A DNA stretch of 21,348 nt from a candidate division CSSED10-310 bacterium (GCA_016929305.1 JAFGJC010000181.1:1-21348); one strand, 5' to 3'. Counted from the first letter of the stretch, positions 1 through 7,294 are shown. Notes: generated by a model not told the origin, from the sequence alone. Program-made: numbers and translations.

Positions 1-1287
1 ACCCACAATCGGATCCGTGGAATACAACACGCCGGGATTGGAAAACGGCGTGTTCGTCGGCGTCGCTGTGCGTGTCGGTGTCATCGTCGGGGTGAATGTT
101 GAAGGAAAAGGCGTGTTTGTGGGTGGCACTGCCGTACTGGTCGGCGTTCCCGGCGGTGTTGTCGCAGTTGGAGTCGGAGTGGGCGCGACCGGTGTATACG
201 TCGGTATTCCCGGAGGTGCAGTCGGCGTTTGCGTGGGCGTACGCGTTGGAACCTGATACTCACATCCCCATATCCAAACATCATCCACCTGCCACCACCA
301 GTCAAACTGACCGTAGTAATGAAACCGCACCTTGACATCTCTGGCACCCAGAAAAGATGACAAATCCAGTTCGATCGTTTCCGGACCCGGATAATTCTCG
401 CCGCTCCGGTCAAGAATATTCGTCCAGTTCATGCCTCCATCAGACGACACATCCACTCGCCAATACTCATCGCCACCAAACGCGTAATAAAACATATCCG
501 ATTTAAACTCCAGCGTCGCCGCCGTTACTCCTGTCAAATCGAATGACGGCGTCAGCAACTCCGTGTCCATTGTTGTCCCGGGTCCACATTCGTCCGAGTC
601 AGCATCGGCATAATCTCCAATTCCTCCGGTTTTATTAGTATCGTTGTCGCCATCGGATCCTGCCCGCCAGATACAGTCGCCGCCATTGTTGAAAATGGTC
701 CATCCTGTCAAAGGCCATGATGAAAAATCTTCTTTGACCAGCTCGATATAGTCCTGACCAGGTCCGCATGGTGATGTGGGCGTAATCGTTGGCGTTCCCG
801 GCGGTGTTGTCGGGGTGCTCGTTGCCGGCACCGGCGTGGGAGTCCATTTATGATCGTAGTCTAACCAGAATTCCTGGACATCATAACCCCAACTCTCCAT
901 GTCCAGAAACCAGGCTCCCCAGAAAAACATCGGACCGAACGGGATCCATGCATCGATATTCGGAAAATCAAACTCCAGAAACGTCAAATATGAACCGCCT
1001 GATGGAATATCCAGGATTTCATAGTCCACCTCAGGTGAAAACGACGGCCAGAAATAATACTCTCCCATTATCTCCAATATCCCGAAAATCTCAGCATCCT
1101 GCTCCGGCTTGTCATGGTTGTTCAAATACATCTCAGCCTTGAAATGATCGTAGGAAACGAACCCGCCCGTATTCAGAATCATGTCAACATCGATATCCGC
1201 AAGCATGTCCGGCTGAACACAAAGTATCAGCATCACAATACAAAAGAAAACATTCACAGATCTCCTCATTAACTTCAAATCATACAT
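1..1287 (-). CDS. Secreted Pro/Thr-linked multidomain surface protein (3' end outside window)
   Basis: The frame is open from ATG at 1287 to the left edge (429 codons, no stop), so the C-terminus is missing. AGGAG lies just upstream of the ATG. Residues 1-30 form a Sec signal peptide (hydrophobic core 11-24, likely cleavage after MLA). Residues ~31-147 are a module that also appears in the protein at the right edge (shared GEYYF/GDFYC and FW-A patches). A Pro/Thr linker follows (~148-177), then a ~165-residue beta-rich domain ending in WWWQVDDVWIWG, which resembles the MAM-like or cleaved-adhesin jelly-roll domains of secreted peptidases and adhesins. A second Pro/Thr linker starts at ~346. 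An extracellular adhesive or structural role is inferred; I see no catalytic motif. A CGTTTATA promoter-like motif lies 47 nt upstream. The repetitive GC-rich linkers give long false ORFs on the other strand. Confidence 0.85.
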   Translation of the reverse strand, partial: MYDLKLMRRSVNVFFCIVMLILCVQPDMLADIDVDMILNTGGFVSYDHFKAEMYLNNHDKPEQDAEIFGILEIMGEYYFWPSFSPEVDYEILDIPSGGSYLTFLEFDFPNIDAWIPFGPMFFWGAWFLDMESWGYDVQEFWLDYDHKWTPTPVPATSTPTTPPGTPTITPTSPCGPGQDYIELVKEDFSSWPLTGWTIFNNGGDCIWRAGSDGDNDTNKTGGIGDYADADSDECGPGTTMDTELLTPSFDLTGVTAATLEFKSDMFYYAFGGDEYWRVDVSSDGGMNWTNILDRSGENYPGPETIELDLSSFLGARDVKVRFHYYGQFDWWWQVDDVWIWGCEYQVPTRTPTQTPTAPPGIPTYTPVAPTPTPTATTPPGTPTSTAVPPTNTPFPSTFTPTMTPTRTATPTNTPFSNPGVLYSTDPIVG

Positions 1288-1451
1288 CTGTGTCTCCTTT
1301 CACGTATGTTTTTCTTGCTTCTGAACATCATCTCTATAAACGATGCATACAGATTTTTTACCGTCCGATGTATACCTTTTTTACAAATGCAGCGCCAAAG
1401 GTCACCCGATCGCTCAATATGATGGTTGTCAAAGATCACGATGCACCGCAT
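1275..1451 (-). CDS. Possible 58-residue small ORF
   Basis: An ATG at 1451 is preceded by a strong GGGAGG Shine-Dalgarno sequence and opens a 58-codon frame ending at 1275, overlapping the start of the Pro/Thr gene in another frame. The product is rich in Arg, His and Cys (begins MRCIVIF) and matches no family I know. The frame runs through promoter-like site A, which argues against it being a well-conserved gene. It may be a leader ORF or chance. Confidence 0.2.
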   Translation of the reverse strand: MRCIVIFDNHHIERSGDLWRCICKKGIHRTVKNLYASFIEMMFRSKKNIRERRHRCMI

Positions 1452-1614
1452 CACACCTCCCATTGAATATATATTCTGATCATAACATAAGTACTTGCTG
1501 GAGTCAGTATCCGGAATCCTGTCGAGGAAAAATAAGGCCGCGCTGCCAGAAATCTATATTTTACAGTAATAGAGTGAATCCTAAGTGATTCCTTTGTATA
1601 AAAACCGTTACCGT
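1288..1614. other. Intergenic region with promoter-like site A
   Basis: This 327-bp gap separates the unknown secreted protein (3' end at 1615) from the Pro/Thr protein. It holds site A (1335-1367), a possible small ORF starting at 1451 and an AT palindrome GAATATATATTC near 1465. I see no convincing terminator, RNA gene or mobile-element end. Confidence 0.6.
1335..1367 (-). promoter_or_regulatory. Bipartite promoter-like motif, site A
   Basis: On the minus strand this reads CGGACGGTAAA, 14 nt, CGTTTATA (1335-1342), then GAG and ATG. It lies 47 nt upstream of the start codon of the Pro/Thr protein. Three other copies in the window share the invariant AC, G and A positions of the upstream box, the 14-nt spacer, the exact 8-mer and ATG three bases later. 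Assignment as an ECF-type promoter is inferred. Confidence 0.55.
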
Positions 1615-2169
1615 TTACTTTTCAGGGTTGAGCAAGTAGATACCTGTCTTGTCAAGTGGCGCATAGTATACGGCAAAGTATATGGGATTCGCTGGCGTTG
1701 CGGTATACTTGATGATGTTCGCGTCAACGTTTTCGCCATTAAGTCTGGCACCTTTGGCAGGAAGAGAAAAGTATTGGGGTGGTCGAGGATAACATGATGA
1801 AGTTGAAACGGGCCAAACACACGAACCTTCTGTCGCCTTAATGATGAACATACCTGATTCTGTCGTTACCTTCGTGCTGAGCGATAACTCTGCATGGATG
1901 TCACCAGCCTTTGTCTCGAGCATCGGCTTTTTTGATAAACTACCATTACGAGCTGTCAACTCCCAGTTGGTACCAAAAGCTATGGATTGGCCAGATCGAT
2001 TCATCTGAAAACCGGAATCTTCAGCCGTAGCGTTAAATTGAAATCCTTCCGATAGATTGACTGAAAACGTGCATTCAGCCGCTCGAATTGGACGCAGACT
2101 GAGATGCATCACACTGAAGACAGAGAGAACCGCAATGTTCCAAGATAAAAAAAAGCACCTTGATTTCAT
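1615..2169 (-). CDS. Secreted protein of unknown function
   Basis: This encodes 184 residues. ATG at 2169 is preceded by AGGAGG at good spacing, so the start is well supported. Residues 1-31 are a Sec signal peptide with probable cleavage after IRAA. The mature part looks beta-rich, with alternating polar and hydrophobic residues and no predicted membrane segment. Two Cys residues nine positions apart (GSCVWP and SSCYPR) could form a disulfide in the periplasm or outside the cell. I do not recognise the family. The gene sits last in the run of minus-strand exported proteins but is separated from the previous gene by 184 bp with two stem-loops, so it may have its own promoter. Confidence 0.75.
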   Translation of the reverse strand: MKSRCFFLSWNIAVLSVFSVMHLSLRPIRAAECTFSVNLSEGFQFNATAEDSGFQMNRSGQSIAFGTNWELTARNGSLSKKPMLETKAGDIHAELSLSTKVTTESGMFIIKATEGSCVWPVSTSSCYPRPPQYFSLPAKGARLNGENVDANIIKYTATPANPIYFAVYYAPLDKTGIYLLNPEK

Positions 2170-2195
2170 TGAAAACCTCCTTCAAGTGATTGGTT

Positions 2196-2220
2196 AACGG
2201 CAATAGTCATGAATACCGTT
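2196..2220 (-). repeat. Inverted repeat upstream of the secreted protein
   Basis: AACGG at 2196-2200 pairs with CCGTT at 2216-2220. One wobble and one further pair extend it to a 7-bp stem around an 11-nt loop. It lies 27 nt upstream of ATG 2169, so it could be a 5'-UTR hairpin or an operator. No T-run follows, so it is not a standard terminator. Confidence 0.3.
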
Positions 2221-2223
2221 CGC

Positions 2224-2245
2224 CCCGTAACCTGCCACCTACGGG
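2224..2245 (-). repeat. Stem-loop CCCGTA/TACGGG
   Basis: CCCGTA (2224-2229) and TACGGG (2240-2245) form a perfect 6-bp stem with a 10-nt loop between the TPR gene and the secreted-protein gene. There is no T-run on either side. It may end transcription weakly or be a regulatory site. Confidence 0.3.
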
Positions 2246-2353
2246 AAGGTAAACTTCTTGGTCTAACGATACCCTTTATCTCGGACGGACAGGTTCACGC
2301 GGTGGTTAATCAGTGTACAATTAAAATTGATATCTTCCTATGAATTCACGTAT

Positions 2354-2803
2354 CTATTTTACTTCATTATACCTCTGAATTTCTCGAATAAATATTTCAA
2401 CAATGTGGTGATCATCTTTGTTTGTCGCATACCTCAGGGATTCCTTAAAGTTCTGAAGTGCTTTCTGCCCCTGTCCCATGTTCTTATAGGCATTGCCGAT
2501 ATTTGAGTATGCAAGATACATAATATGATCAGTCGGTTTCATTGTATGCACCCTCGCCAATTCCTGAATCGCTCTGGAAAACTTGCCTAATCGAAGAAAA
2601 CAGTAACCATAATACTCTTGTACTGCTGCCTTCAGTGTCTCTTGATCATTTTTTGAACAATTGAAGTAGACCTCACACTCACGAATTGCCTTATTGAAGT
2701 CTCCTTTTTGTATATAGTATTGGATTCTCTCCCGGTAGTATTGAGAGGTACGGGTCTTATTACTATGTCGAAAAATTTTTCTAAATAACCCGATTACTTC
2801 CAT
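2354..2803 (-). CDS. Small TPR-repeat protein
   Basis: I prefer ATG 2803 (149 residues); an in-frame ATG at 2815 adds four residues. Both starts overlap the end of the upstream zinc-protein gene (stop at 2794), which points to translational coupling. Three tetratricopeptide-like helical pairs are visible: YYRERIQYYIQKGDFNKAI, then EYYGYCFLRLGKFSRAI, then AYSNIGNAYKNMGQGQKAL. There is no signal peptide, so it is probably cytoplasmic or a membrane-peripheral scaffold. The N-terminus (GLFRKIF) is basic and amphipathic. The overlap suggests a shared task with the zinc protein, perhaps as a complex. The substrate is unknown. Confidence 0.8.
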   Translation of the reverse strand: MEVIGLFRKIFRHSNKTRTSQYYRERIQYYIQKGDFNKAIRECEVYFNCSKNDQETLKAAVQEYYGYCFLRLGKFSRAIQELARVHTMKPTDHIMYLAYSNIGNAYKNMGQGQKALQNFKESLRYATNKDDHHIVEIFIREIQRYNEVK

Positions 2804-3549
2804 ATTTTCCACCATTTCTTTCGAGGTGTTTCCCGGCTTCTTGCCGCGCCATCGGGATTTGAGAACATCGCTTTCCCATCACCCATATTCACTGATGAAA
2901 GCTGCGCCGAACCAGTACCAGGTGGCAAATACTTCCGTCCGCTCTCCCACCACTTCCTCGCGTAGGATCTTGTCTGATCACGGTCAATTTTAAACATATG
3001 ACTGCACCGGTCGCAAACGATCCATGGTGTGGACTGGTGTGCAATCCTATCTGCGCAACTGGTGCGGACAAGCATGTTCCGACAGAATTCATCAAAGGAT
3101 GACACACCCATACTTGCCAATTCGGACCTGTGGTACTGGCAGTAATGCTTCCAGTACTCGGGTGAGCTGACCACATCTTTAGTCGTAAGGAGGTATCCAT
3201 TTGGCCGGAAGACCTTTTGTTTGCAGATATCGCAAACGCCAGATTCCCGAACTGATTCATCATGATGAGCAGCGGATTTCTTGGTCTTCACCTGGTTTTC
3301 CTCAATGAGCGTCCACCCGGTAGCTGGACCACAGGTCGGGCACTGTGGGAAAGTCCTGCCAGCCTCGAAGAACTTAATAGTGCTATTGCGACCGGCGCCT
3401 TGGAGTTGTGAGGTGTTGAGACCAATCCCGCTCTCTTCCAGACTTTTCGCCAAAAAATCTGCTATTCCCCCTTCACCACAGAATTCACACTTATAATTAC
3501 CTGTCTGGGGAACGACTGACCCCGGCGCCAGGTTAGCAATTCCACTCAT
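2794..3549 (-). CDS. Multi-CxxC zinc-binding protein
   Basis: 251 residues; ATG 3549 is preceded by AGGAGG. The N-terminus (PGSVVPQTGNYKCEFC, C21/C24) followed by CPTCG (C70/C73) makes a likely split zinc ribbon; the opening resembles the PG-x-x-P-x-(S/T)-G-x-Y start of YjzC-like small proteins. A second pair, CDIC (106/109) and CDRC (179/182), with Cys and His residues between, makes a likely second zinc site. The C-terminus ends in a Trp/Lys-rich tail (KKWWKIWK) that may contact membrane or a partner. There is no signal peptide and no catalytic motif that I recognise. It overlaps the TPR gene and lies 31 nt after the ankyrin gene, so the three probably form an operon. The function is unknown; a sensor or adaptor role is a guess. 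Confidence 0.8.
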   Translation of the reverse strand: MSGIANLAPGSVVPQTGNYKCEFCGEGGIADFLAKSLEESGIGLNTSQLQGAGRNSTIKFFEAGRTFPQCPTCGPATGWTLIEENQVKTKKSAAHHDESVRESGVCDICKQKVFRPNGYLLTTKDVVSSPEYWKHYCQYHRSELASMGVSSFDEFCRNMLVRTSCADRIAHQSTPWIVCDRCSHMFKIDRDQTRSYARKWWESGRKYLPPGTGSAQLSSVNMGDGKAMFSNPDGAARSRETPRKKWWKIWK

Positions 3550-3580
3550 AGCTTCCTCCTTTCAGATCTGAAACGAACTA

Positions 3581-4150
3581 TTACAAAGCCCCTGCCTGTT
3601 TGAGAATATTAACAATTTCGGTATATCCCTTCTTTTGTGCCATCATAAGAGCTGACCAGCCATAGTTGTTCTTTGAATTGATATCGACTTTCCTGGTAAG
3701 CAATTCTTTAACAACGTTTGAATTACCGGCTGCTGCAGCCCCCATTAGAGCAGTATCGCCATATTTATTTGACGAATTTATGTCAGCACCTTTGTCCAAT
3801 AATATCTTCACAATTTCAATATGGTTCAAAATTGATGCATACGTGAGTGCTGAATTGCCTCTGTCATCTTCACCAGCGTCTTTAGCGTTCACGTCTGCAC
3901 CTTTTTCTATCAATAGCTTTACAATATCGACATGGCCAACAATTGCCGCCACTATAAGAGCTGATCCATAATCCTCTATTTTTGAATTGACATCAGCACC
4001 AGAGTTCAGTAGGCTTTCCACTCTTTTTAAATCACCATTCTCGACAGCTGCTAATAAATCGTTATTCATTCCAGCATAAGAAACGGTTAAGATGATAGGC
4101 AGTCCTGACAAGAAGGCGAAAAGAGCCAGACAATTAATTAGAGTTTTCAT
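3581..4150 (-). CDS. Exported ankyrin-repeat protein
   Basis: I chose ATG 4150 (189 residues), giving a clean signal peptide that starts MKTLINCLALFAF and probably ends at SYA; a GTG three codons upstream is also in frame. AAGGTGG precedes the ATG. The mature protein is about five ankyrin repeats, each ending in the hallmark GAD(V/I)N or its variant (GADVNSK, GADVNAK, GADINSS, KVDINSK), with VKLLIEKG-type second helices. Ankyrin repeats bind proteins. Exported examples are often periplasmic partners or immunity factors, but nothing here fixes the ligand. The start codon follows the stop of a possible 26-residue ORF by 2 nt. Confidence 0.88.
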   Translation of the reverse strand: MKTLINCLALFAFLSGLPIILTVSYAGMNNDLLAAVENGDLKRVESLLNSGADVNSKIEDYGSALIVAAIVGHVDIVKLLIEKGADVNAKDAGEDDRGNSALTYASILNHIEIVKILLDKGADINSSNKYGDTALMGAAAAGNSNVVKELLTRKVDINSKNNYGWSALMMAQKKGYTEIVNILKQAGAL

Positions 4151-4152
4151 AC

Positions 4153-4233
4153 TTACCACCTTAAGGAAACAATCTTAACGCCGCGAAAGCAGCATTGCAT
4201 GGTTACGTTGTGTAATATGCTTTTTCTTGCCAT
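4153..4233 (-). CDS. Possible 26-residue leader peptide
   Basis: ATG 4233 has a very good Shine-Dalgarno sequence (AAAGGAG, 7 nt spacing) and opens a 26-codon frame. Its stop TAA ends 2 nt before ATG 4150 of the ankyrin gene. The peptide is basic, has adjacent Cys residues (MQCCFRG) and matches nothing I know. The SD and tight junction suggest a translated leader coupled to the ankyrin gene. Chance cannot be excluded for so short a frame. Confidence 0.4.
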   Translation of the reverse strand: MARKSILHNVTMQCCFRGVKIVSLRW

Positions 4234-4313
4234 CTTGATACTCCTTTCTGCTGTGCCTTTAATTTTTTTATTGTGGCATAACGTTCCAGTAAAGCTGAAA
4301 GCCCAAATTTAAA

Positions 4314-4877
4314 TCACGATCTAATCTGATTTTTAACAAACCAGAAAAAAAGAACGATAATCACACTAAAAATCCATGGTCTAAGATGGGATAACGCTGA
4401 GACACTAGGGTGATCGAACGCCTTTGTAGCAATGAGGATAGCATCTCGAATTCCCTTGTGAGCTGCATAGATAGAATCAAATTCGTTCATGAGCACTATG
4501 GACCTTCCGAGGTCGGCACCAGCTGTTGCTCCGGGATTGTTGTTATTGGGTGCAGGTAGATGATTCACATCTCCGCTGAAGGTAAGATTCGCTAGAAAGT
4601 CGCCAGAAGGCTGTTGTTGGAAGTTTACAATGATGTAAGAGGTTCCAAAAATCGTTTCCTTTTTGAGCTTTATCTTGTGCTTGATGTCTTTGTCGGAAAG
4701 TGTAACACGATATCCGAATCTCGGGGCTGCACGAACAACAGCATCAAAGGCTTCAGAGAAATCACTGGAAGAAACCTTTATTGGTGGCTGGGGATTATTA
4801 TCACAGCTGCCTGCAAACAAGATAATTAAAATTAGAAATCGTAATTGAAGTTTGAATGTTAGCCTAATTGAATTCAT
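4314..4877 (-). CDS. Lipoprotein with a C-terminal membrane segment
   Basis: I chose ATG 4877 (187 residues) because AGGAGT precedes it and it places a lipoprotein signal at the N-terminus: hydrophobic 12-23, then AGSC with Cys25 followed by Asp-Asn. A longer frame up to 4967 would bury this signal. The middle (~30-165) is a mixed alpha/beta domain with no motif I recognise. The last ~20 residues (PWIFSVIIVLFFWFV then KNQIRS) are a transmembrane helix with a positive tail, so the protein may be held at both ends in the inner membrane. The Asp at +2 after the lipid Cys is the classical inner-membrane retention signal in enterobacteria and is consistent with that, if the rule applies here. Confidence 0.75.
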   Translation of the reverse strand: MNSIRLTFKLQLRFLILIILFAGSCDNNPQPPIKVSSSDFSEAFDAVVRAAPRFGYRVTLSDKDIKHKIKLKKETIFGTSYIIVNFQQQPSGDFLANLTFSGDVNHLPAPNNNNPGATAGADLGRSIVLMNEFDSIYAAHKGIRDAILIATKAFDHPSVSALSHLRPWIFSVIIVLFFWFVKNQIRS

Positions 4878-5010
4878 AGATACTCCTACACTCAAGCTGC
4901 TTTGCGAGCATCGACAAGCCGGCGATGGCAACTTTCTGATTGTTGCTTTGGATATAGCCCATTGCATATTTAAGTTTAAAGACTTGGTAAATCCACATGG
5001 TGATTCTCAT
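4864..5010 (-). CDS. Possible 48-residue small protein overlapping the lipoprotein start
   Basis: A frame from ATG 5010 (alternative ATG 4998) ends with TAG at 4864, overlapping the lipoprotein start codon by 14 nt in another frame. The peptide has a plausible amphipathic helix (KVAIAGLSMLAKQLE) and protein-like composition. Ribosome-binding support is weak: AAGG is too close to the first ATG and too far from the second. It may be a leader that couples translation to the lipoprotein. I do not recognise it. Confidence 0.3.
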   Translation of the reverse strand: MRITMWIYQVFKLKYAMGYIQSNNQKVAIAGLSMLAKQLECRSIYEFN

Positions 5011-5240
5011 ACCTTAGAAATAAGTATCATGAACACCCGGGGACACATTAAAACAAATGCAAATTTCCATTTGAATAGCAACGCTCATTTCAGGATACCG
5101 ACAAAACTGAACATATTCTGGAAATCTATGTTTTCCTGATGCGCTTGAACATAGCAAATCAAGACACAAAATTCCATTGCAAAAAATAACTTTGAAATAA
5201 ATCAACGTCGATTAAGGAAGACACACAGGATCAGTTGTAT
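5011..5240. other. Intergenic region between ankyrin and lipoprotein genes
   Basis: 230 bp of AT-rich sequence. I see no promoter-like CGTTTATA copy, clear terminator, RNA gene or inverted repeat. Short frames exist on both strands but lack ribosome-binding sites. Confidence 0.5.
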
Positions 5241-6068
5241 CTATCTGTAAGGGATGAATTTTCCGGACTTCTTTTTACCCCCATTAACAGCCAGATAAAG
5301 TTTTACCTCAATGTTTTCTGCTACGTCCAATGGTGTCTTTCCACCCGGATAGATAACGATCGCGCCGCCATCCACACCAATCAATTCGCAGCCCATAATT
5401 CTAACAACTCCACCTGGACCTGGCTGTGGAAATCTTTGTATATTTAAATCTATCTGCCGATTTGCTTCAAGATTCTCCCGACTTTTTGCGTTTATGTCTG
5501 CTCCTTTTGCAACTAACAATTTTACAGTTTCAAGAGATCCGCTTTTGGCAGCAAAATGTAAAGGAGTCCAGCCGTTATTATCCCGGCATTTAATATCAGA
5601 TCCTCTAGAAACAAGAAAATCCACAATTTCTAGATTTCCTTTTGAACAAGCCAGGTGAAGAGCTGTCCGAAAATACGAGTTCGGAATACTGATATCAGTG
5701 CCATTTGAAACAAGTATTTTAACAAATTCAATGTAACCCCGCTCTGCAGCAAGATGTAATGGTGTATTGCCATTACTGTCTATACTATTAACATTGGCAC
5801 CTTTAGATATCATTAGCTTTAAAATTTCTAAAGCGTTCTTATCAACAGCAATGTGAATCACAGGTATGCCAGATTCAGTTAGTGCGTTAGGATCAGCGCC
5901 TTTTAGAAGTAGTTTCTCAGCTTTTTCAAAATTATCAATTTCCAGAGCTCTGACCAGTTTCTCGGTTTTGCTAGCGGCAAAACTCTTGGTCGGACATATA
6001 TTGCTGACTAAGATGGTTACCAAAAATGTTACAACTATTTCACAGATTTTTCTTCCCGAATTTTTCAT
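5241..6068 (-). CDS. Exported ankyrin-repeat protein with insert in the last repeat
   Basis: 275 residues; GAGGAG precedes ATG 6068. The signal peptide ends around SFA (residue ~31). About six ankyrin repeats follow, with textbook TPLHLAAERG and TPLHFAAKSG helices and GADPN, GANVN, GTDIS, GSDIK and GADIN turns. The final repeat is split by a ~50-residue insert (194-243) rich in Gly and beta formers (core VRIMGCELIGVDGG, 222-235) before the repeat resumes at KTPLDVAE. A similar insert occurs in the last ankyrin-like repeat of the next lipoprotein (6201-7211). The C-terminus is basic. It is probably periplasmic and protein-binding; the ligand is unknown. The gap of 132 nt from the upstream gene makes co-transcription possible. 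Confidence 0.88.
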   Translation of the reverse strand: MKNSGRKICEIVVTFLVTILVSNICPTKSFAASKTEKLVRALEIDNFEKAEKLLLKGADPNALTESGIPVIHIAVDKNALEILKLMISKGANVNSIDSNGNTPLHLAAERGYIEFVKILVSNGTDISIPNSYFRTALHLACSKGNLEIVDFLVSRGSDIKCRDNNGWTPLHFAAKSGSLETVKLLVAKGADINAKSRENLEANRQIDLNIQRFPQPGPGGVVRIMGCELIGVDGGAIVIYPGGKTPLDVAENIEVKLYLAVNGGKKKSGKFIPYR

Positions 6069-6175
6069 ATTACTCCTCTTTCAATGAATGTTTTATCACA
6101 TAACCTCTAGGTGAAAACACTTTTAAAAATACATGATTTCAGCAACGCTGTAGAACACATCCCGCTTAATATATA

Positions 6176-6187
6176 TTCGGATCCGAA
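6176..6187. repeat. 12-bp palindrome TTCGGATCCGAA
   Basis: A perfect palindrome lies 13 nt beyond the stop codon of the repeat lipoprotein, next to AT-rich TATATATT. It may form a weak terminator hairpin (TTCG-GATC-CGAA) or be a protein-binding site. A 12-bp palindrome can also occur by chance. Confidence 0.2.
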
Positions 6188-6200
6188 CTCCCAATGTATA

Positions 6201-7211
6201 TTATTTCGCTCCGTATTCAACAATAAGAGAAGCTATTGTTCCCAGTCCGTTAAGACGGCAGTATTCCAATAGAGTTATTCCTCCTTCTTCAGCACGCACA
6301 ATCTGACCGGGTTTTCCTGTCGAAAGCAATACAAAACCTCCTGTCTTCTTTTCACCAGCGGGTTCAAATCCGGCAACCCTCACGAGGTTGGGGTTCGCAC
6401 CTTCGGACAGCATTACTCTCAGTTTCGAGAGATCCTCGACAGTGGGATTTGATCTCTTGGTTGTTAATCCGCCGCCGTTCATGTTACCAAACATCGACAT
6501 TGAAATGTAGCTCTGCGGAGCGTGCTTCATTATTTCTCTACCCAGATCCATCGACTTTTCCAAAACCTGCAGCGAATGGAGTTCCTTCTTTATCGTATCC
6601 ACATCCAATCCGTCCGAATACCAGCTCAGAAAGAACTTAAAAGCCTCGATTGTTCTCTCATTCATTGCCTTATCGTATCTCAGTTGACGTAACCTTTTTT
6701 GAGCATCAATTGCAGCGACACCATCAGGATAATCATTTAAAAATAACTCATAAGCATCAATAGAATCTTTTGTTTTAGCTTGTTCAAAGCTTAACGCTTC
6801 AAGTTTCACTTTTGCCTGAAACATGTAACTCCCTTGGGGATATTTTTTCAGATATTCCCTAAAAGATTCGATACTGCTCAGATCAAGAGCATACTTCCAC
6901 TCCAGTTCTTCAATATTATTTTCCGCTTGTGAAATGTATTTACCTTGGGGATTGTTGTTCAGATAATTTGTGTAAGCTTCAATACTGTTCAGATCCAGAG
7001 CGGATATCCACTCCAAATCTTCGATTCGTGTTCTTGCCTCAGAAGTATACTCACTATCAGGATATTTGGTCAAAAAAAACTCATAGGACCCCAGAGTATC
7101 CTCAGATTTGGCTTTTTTCCACTGATTGTTGACCGTTGCGCATCCCGCAATAAAAAAAGTCAATATTATTGACACAAGAAATATGATTGCCAGCAGTTTA
7201 CTTCTTGTCAT
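6201..7211 (-). CDS. Lipoprotein with five 37-residue repeats and a C-terminal ankyrin-like part
   Basis: I chose ATG 7211 (336 residues) because GGGAGG precedes it and it gives a lipobox, IAGC with Cys24. The frame is open further up to 7385, but those 58 residues would hide the lipoprotein signal. Residues 31-215 are five tandem units of exactly 37 residues, each with an aromatic start, Ala at position 4, Ser/Thr-Ile/Leu at 9-10, an aromatic-Leu pair at 16-17 and usually YP-D/Q-G near 20-23. They look like paired helices of the TPR type seen in BamD and YbgF. The C-terminus (~250-336) has an ankyrin-like pair (VMLSEGANPN and TLLEYCRLNGL) split by a Gly-rich insert similar to that in the downstream ankyrin protein. 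An envelope scaffold role is likely but inferred. Confidence 0.85.
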   Translation of the reverse strand: MTRSKLLAIIFLVSIILTFFIAGCATVNNQWKKAKSEDTLGSYEFFLTKYPDSEYTSEARTRIEDLEWISALDLNSIEAYTNYLNNNPQGKYISQAENNIEELEWKYALDLSSIESFREYLKKYPQGSYMFQAKVKLEALSFEQAKTKDSIDAYELFLNDYPDGVAAIDAQKRLRQLRYDKAMNERTIEAFKFFLSWYSDGLDVDTIKKELHSLQVLEKSMDLGREIMKHAPQSYISMSMFGNMNGGGLTTKRSNPTVEDLSKLRVMLSEGANPNLVRVAGFEPAGEKKTGGFVLLSTGKPGQIVRAEEGGITLLEYCRLNGLGTIASLIVEYGAK

Positions 7212-7279
7212 TTTATACCTCCCGGATTTCTTCGATTGCAAGAAACAATTATTTGAAAGTGAACGCGTCGAAAAACGCT

Positions 7280-7294
7280 CTAAAAACAACTCAT
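7280..7294 (-). other. Strong Shine-Dalgarno with 4-codon mini ORF in the lipoprotein leader
   Basis: GGGGAGGTG (7301-7309) is followed at 8 nt by ATG AGT TGT TTT TAG (MSCF, 7294-7280), about 70 nt upstream of the lipoprotein start. A strong SD in front of a minimal ORF could be a translation-attenuating leader. It could equally be chance, or mark a second start region whose frame I cannot identify. Confidence 0.2.

Noticed and set aside
17..256. Plus-strand Val/Gly-rich ORF at the left edge
   Set aside because: Same effect: shadow of the second Pro/Thr linker of the left protein.
2205..2220. Fifth copy of the CGTTTATA motif
   Set aside because: TATTCATGAC matches the end of site D, but the CGTTTA core and the upstream box at the 14-nt spacing are absent.
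4852..5139. 95-codon plus-strand ORF
   Set aside because: It overlaps the lipoprotein start antisense; there is no ribosome-binding site and the minus-strand reading explains the start region better.
5014..5205. 63-codon minus-strand ORF in the intergenic gap
   Set aside because: No Shine-Dalgarno sequence and no recognisable features.
6120..6160. CGTT-containing sequence upstream of the 275-residue ankyrin gene as another regulon site
   Set aside because: Only ACAGCGTT is shared with site C; TATA, the upstream box and the ATG spacing are missing.
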